From contig JAJYXW010000159.1 in NCBI GenBank assembly GCA_021801525.1, positions 1-59,875 of the forward strand: a DNA stretch of 59,875 nucleotides. The letters run 5' to 3'. This document shows, in pieces, positions 59,084-59,875 of this stretch. Below the pieces are notes generated by a model. It searched no databases and was not told where the DNA came from. It saw only the letters and a list, made by a program, of their open reading frames with translations. The DNA comes from Actinomycetes bacterium (lineage in GTDB: Bacteria > Actinomycetota > Acidimicrobiia > Acidimicrobiales > JAJYXR01). A program made the translations under genes and the position numbers. The stretch's first letter is position 1, and each line of letters opens with the position of its first letter.

Positions 59084-59374
59084 ATGGTCACTTCTGCTTC
59101 CGAACAGGTCTCCCTGGCCGATGCCAAGGCACGTCTGTCCGAGGTCGTCGAAGGGATCGAGACCGAGCACCGTCGGGTGGTTATCACCAAGCACGGCCGC
59201 CCGAGCGTGGTAGTGCTCGCGGTCGAGGACCTCGAGGCGCTCGAAGATACGCTCGACGTACTGTCGGATGCCGACGCGATGGCCGACCTCCGGGAGGCGG
59301 CAACCGCTCGGCGAACCGGCCAGACGATCGAGCTGACCAAGGAGGCCGCGGTCGCCCGCTGGTCGCGTGGATGA
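59084..59374 (+). CDS. Phd/YefM-type antitoxin
   Basis: The 96-residue protein has the Phd/YefM N-terminal DNA-binding domain (VSLADAKARLSEVVEGIETE, then RVVITKHGRPSVVVLAVEDL) and an acidic, probably unfolded C-terminal part that would cap the toxin. A -10-like TATAGT is seven bases upstream. It overlaps the toxin gene by eight bases. Confidence 0.92.
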   Translation: MVTSASEQVSLADAKARLSEVVEGIETEHRRVVITKHGRPSVVVLAVEDLEALEDTLDVLSDADAMADLREAATARRTGQTIELTKEAAVARWSRG

Positions 59375-59645
59375 GTATGGCCTCCGGTGGTCGCCGCCCG
59401 CAGTTCGCCAACTCGACCATCTCGCGAAATCCTCGCCACGTGTCGTGGGCGCAGTCGTCGAGTTCTGCTTCGGACGCCTGATCGCCAACCCGCACCGAAT
59501 CGGTCATCCTCTAGGACGGGAGCTCGAAGGCTGGTACAGCGCGCGTGTCGGGGCGTATCGCGTCATCTACTGGATCGACGAAGACGAGCGCGTCGTCTAC
59601 GTCGACCGAGTCGACCATCGAAGCGACGTCTACCGTCCGAAGTGA
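59367..59645 (+). CDS. RelE/ParE-type toxin
   Basis: GTG at 59367. The 92-residue protein has the RelE/ParE fold markers: WSPPAVRQLDHLAKSSPRVV, LEGWYSARVGAYRVIYWIDE and VYVDRVDHRSDVYRP. It most likely cleaves mRNA on the ribosome, as RelE relatives paired with YefM-type antitoxins do. The antitoxin gene overlaps it upstream. Confidence 0.92.
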   Translation: MDEYGLRWSPPAVRQLDHLAKSSPRVVGAVVEFCFGRLIANPHRIGHPLGRELEGWYSARVGAYRVIYWIDEDERVVYVDRVDHRSDVYRPK

Positions 59646-59697
59646 GCATGTCCACCGGGCTCTCACGGGCCGAATAGCGACGCAAGGCCTCCTCGCT

Positions 59698-59725
59698 GGT
59701 GGGCCGTAGTCGCTCGTATTCGAAC
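59698..59725 (+). repeat. 28-bp repeat upstream of TA locus 2
   Basis: Second copy of the sequence at 58996-59023 (one mismatch), 702 bases apart. It precedes the second antitoxin start by 64 bases. Confidence 0.9.
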
Positions 59726-59771
59726 TCCGATGACATGCGGCAAACTCAAAGTGCTCGAGCCCGCTCAGGAG

Positions 59772-59791
59772 ATGATGTAAGCTTACATCAT
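59772..59791. promoter_or_regulatory. perfect 20-bp palindrome overlapping an antitoxin start codon
   Basis: ATGATGTAAG and CTTACATCAT form an uninterrupted perfect palindrome whose right end includes the first two bases of the ATG at 59790. This is the expected position for autoregulation by a ribbon-helix-helix antitoxin. Confidence 0.8.
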
Positions 59792-59875
59792 GCAGCGGAC
59801 TCAGATCTCTTTGACCGACGAGGAGCGGCGTGCCCTGGATGCCGCCGCGCTGCGGACTGGTCGATCGCTCTCATC
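59790..59875 (+). CDS. ribbon-helix-helix antitoxin, partial
   Basis: The first 28 residues (MQRTQISLTDEERRALDAAA, then LRTGRSLS) match the start of VapB/CopG-type ribbon-helix-helix antitoxins: a beta strand and two helices that dimerise on DNA. The gene runs off the window; a PIN-domain or similar toxin would be expected just beyond. Confidence 0.75.
   Translation, partial: MQRTQISLTDEERRALDAAALRTGRSLS

Overview
The window is GC-rich, densely packed actinobacterial DNA. GTG and TTG starts are common, stop/start overlaps of 1-4 bases are frequent, a SigR/RsrA-type redox pair is present, and the order tilS-hpt-folE-folP-folB-folK-panC-panD-nadB-nadC-coaX-lysS is a classic actinobacterial core neighbourhood. 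An Acidimicrobiia-like organism is my best guess, but that is inference from gene content. No rRNA, tRNA, CRISPR array or transposase was recognised.

Layout. 1-3544: a membrane redox module made of two tandem cupredoxin-like proteins, a Tat-exported four-cluster ferredoxin, an NrfD-type quinone-interacting membrane protein and a small two-helix protein. 3664-9341: a class III aminotransferase, an SCP2-like protein, an APC permease, then a leftward acetoacetate decarboxylase-like/DHA2 exporter pair. 9659-18182: a rightward catabolic cluster (R2-like diiron protein, two amidohydrolase-2 paralogues, an SCP2-like protein, hydantoinase/oxoprolinase B and A). 18130-25248: an Fe-S-type Rrf2 regulator, a universal-stress/PNPOx fusion, a stand-alone PNPOx-like protein, phosphoketolase and acetate kinase (acetyl-phosphate to ATP) and a radical SAM/SPASM protein. 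25188-28161: heme A synthase and cytochrome oxidase subunit I. 28374-37855: an exported-protein region with two large propeller proteins carrying DTR modules, a GH15-like protein that looks frameshifted, an S15/CocE-like hydrolase and an unknown exported protein. 38126-39339: SigR-like sigma, zinc anti-sigma and a small Cys/His protein. 39418-52705: the housekeeping tRNA/purine/folate/pantothenate/NAD/CoA/lysyl-tRNA run. 52766-56764: a TetR gene facing an ABC exporter pair, and an exported hydrolase. 56765-59875: an accessory segment with an ArdC-like protein, a MerR/thioredoxin-like pair and two consecutive toxin-antitoxin loci.

Two signals cross the whole window. First, more than twenty short tandem arrays sit at gene ends, gene starts or in unstructured tails. 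In at least seven cases (permease, amidohydrolase 2, USP fusion, hpt, folE, nadC, lysS) the unit contains the gene's own last codons and stop codon, so the array looks like repeated copying of the 3' end of the gene. I know of no described element that matches this. Second, three intergenic sites fit GGGACNNNNGNCCC, which resembles the dormancy regulator DosR/DevR box. They lie beside the diiron/decarboxylase genes, beside the stress-protein/phosphoketolase genes and upstream of ctaD, which would tie these loci into one hypoxia or respiratory-stress response.

Other points of note: a DUF2520-PanC fusion; a phosphatase-like protein in the folate operon with Gln in place of the catalytic Cys; a seven-bladed propeller inserted inside a DTR module; and two toxin-antitoxin loci preceded by the same 28-base sequence.
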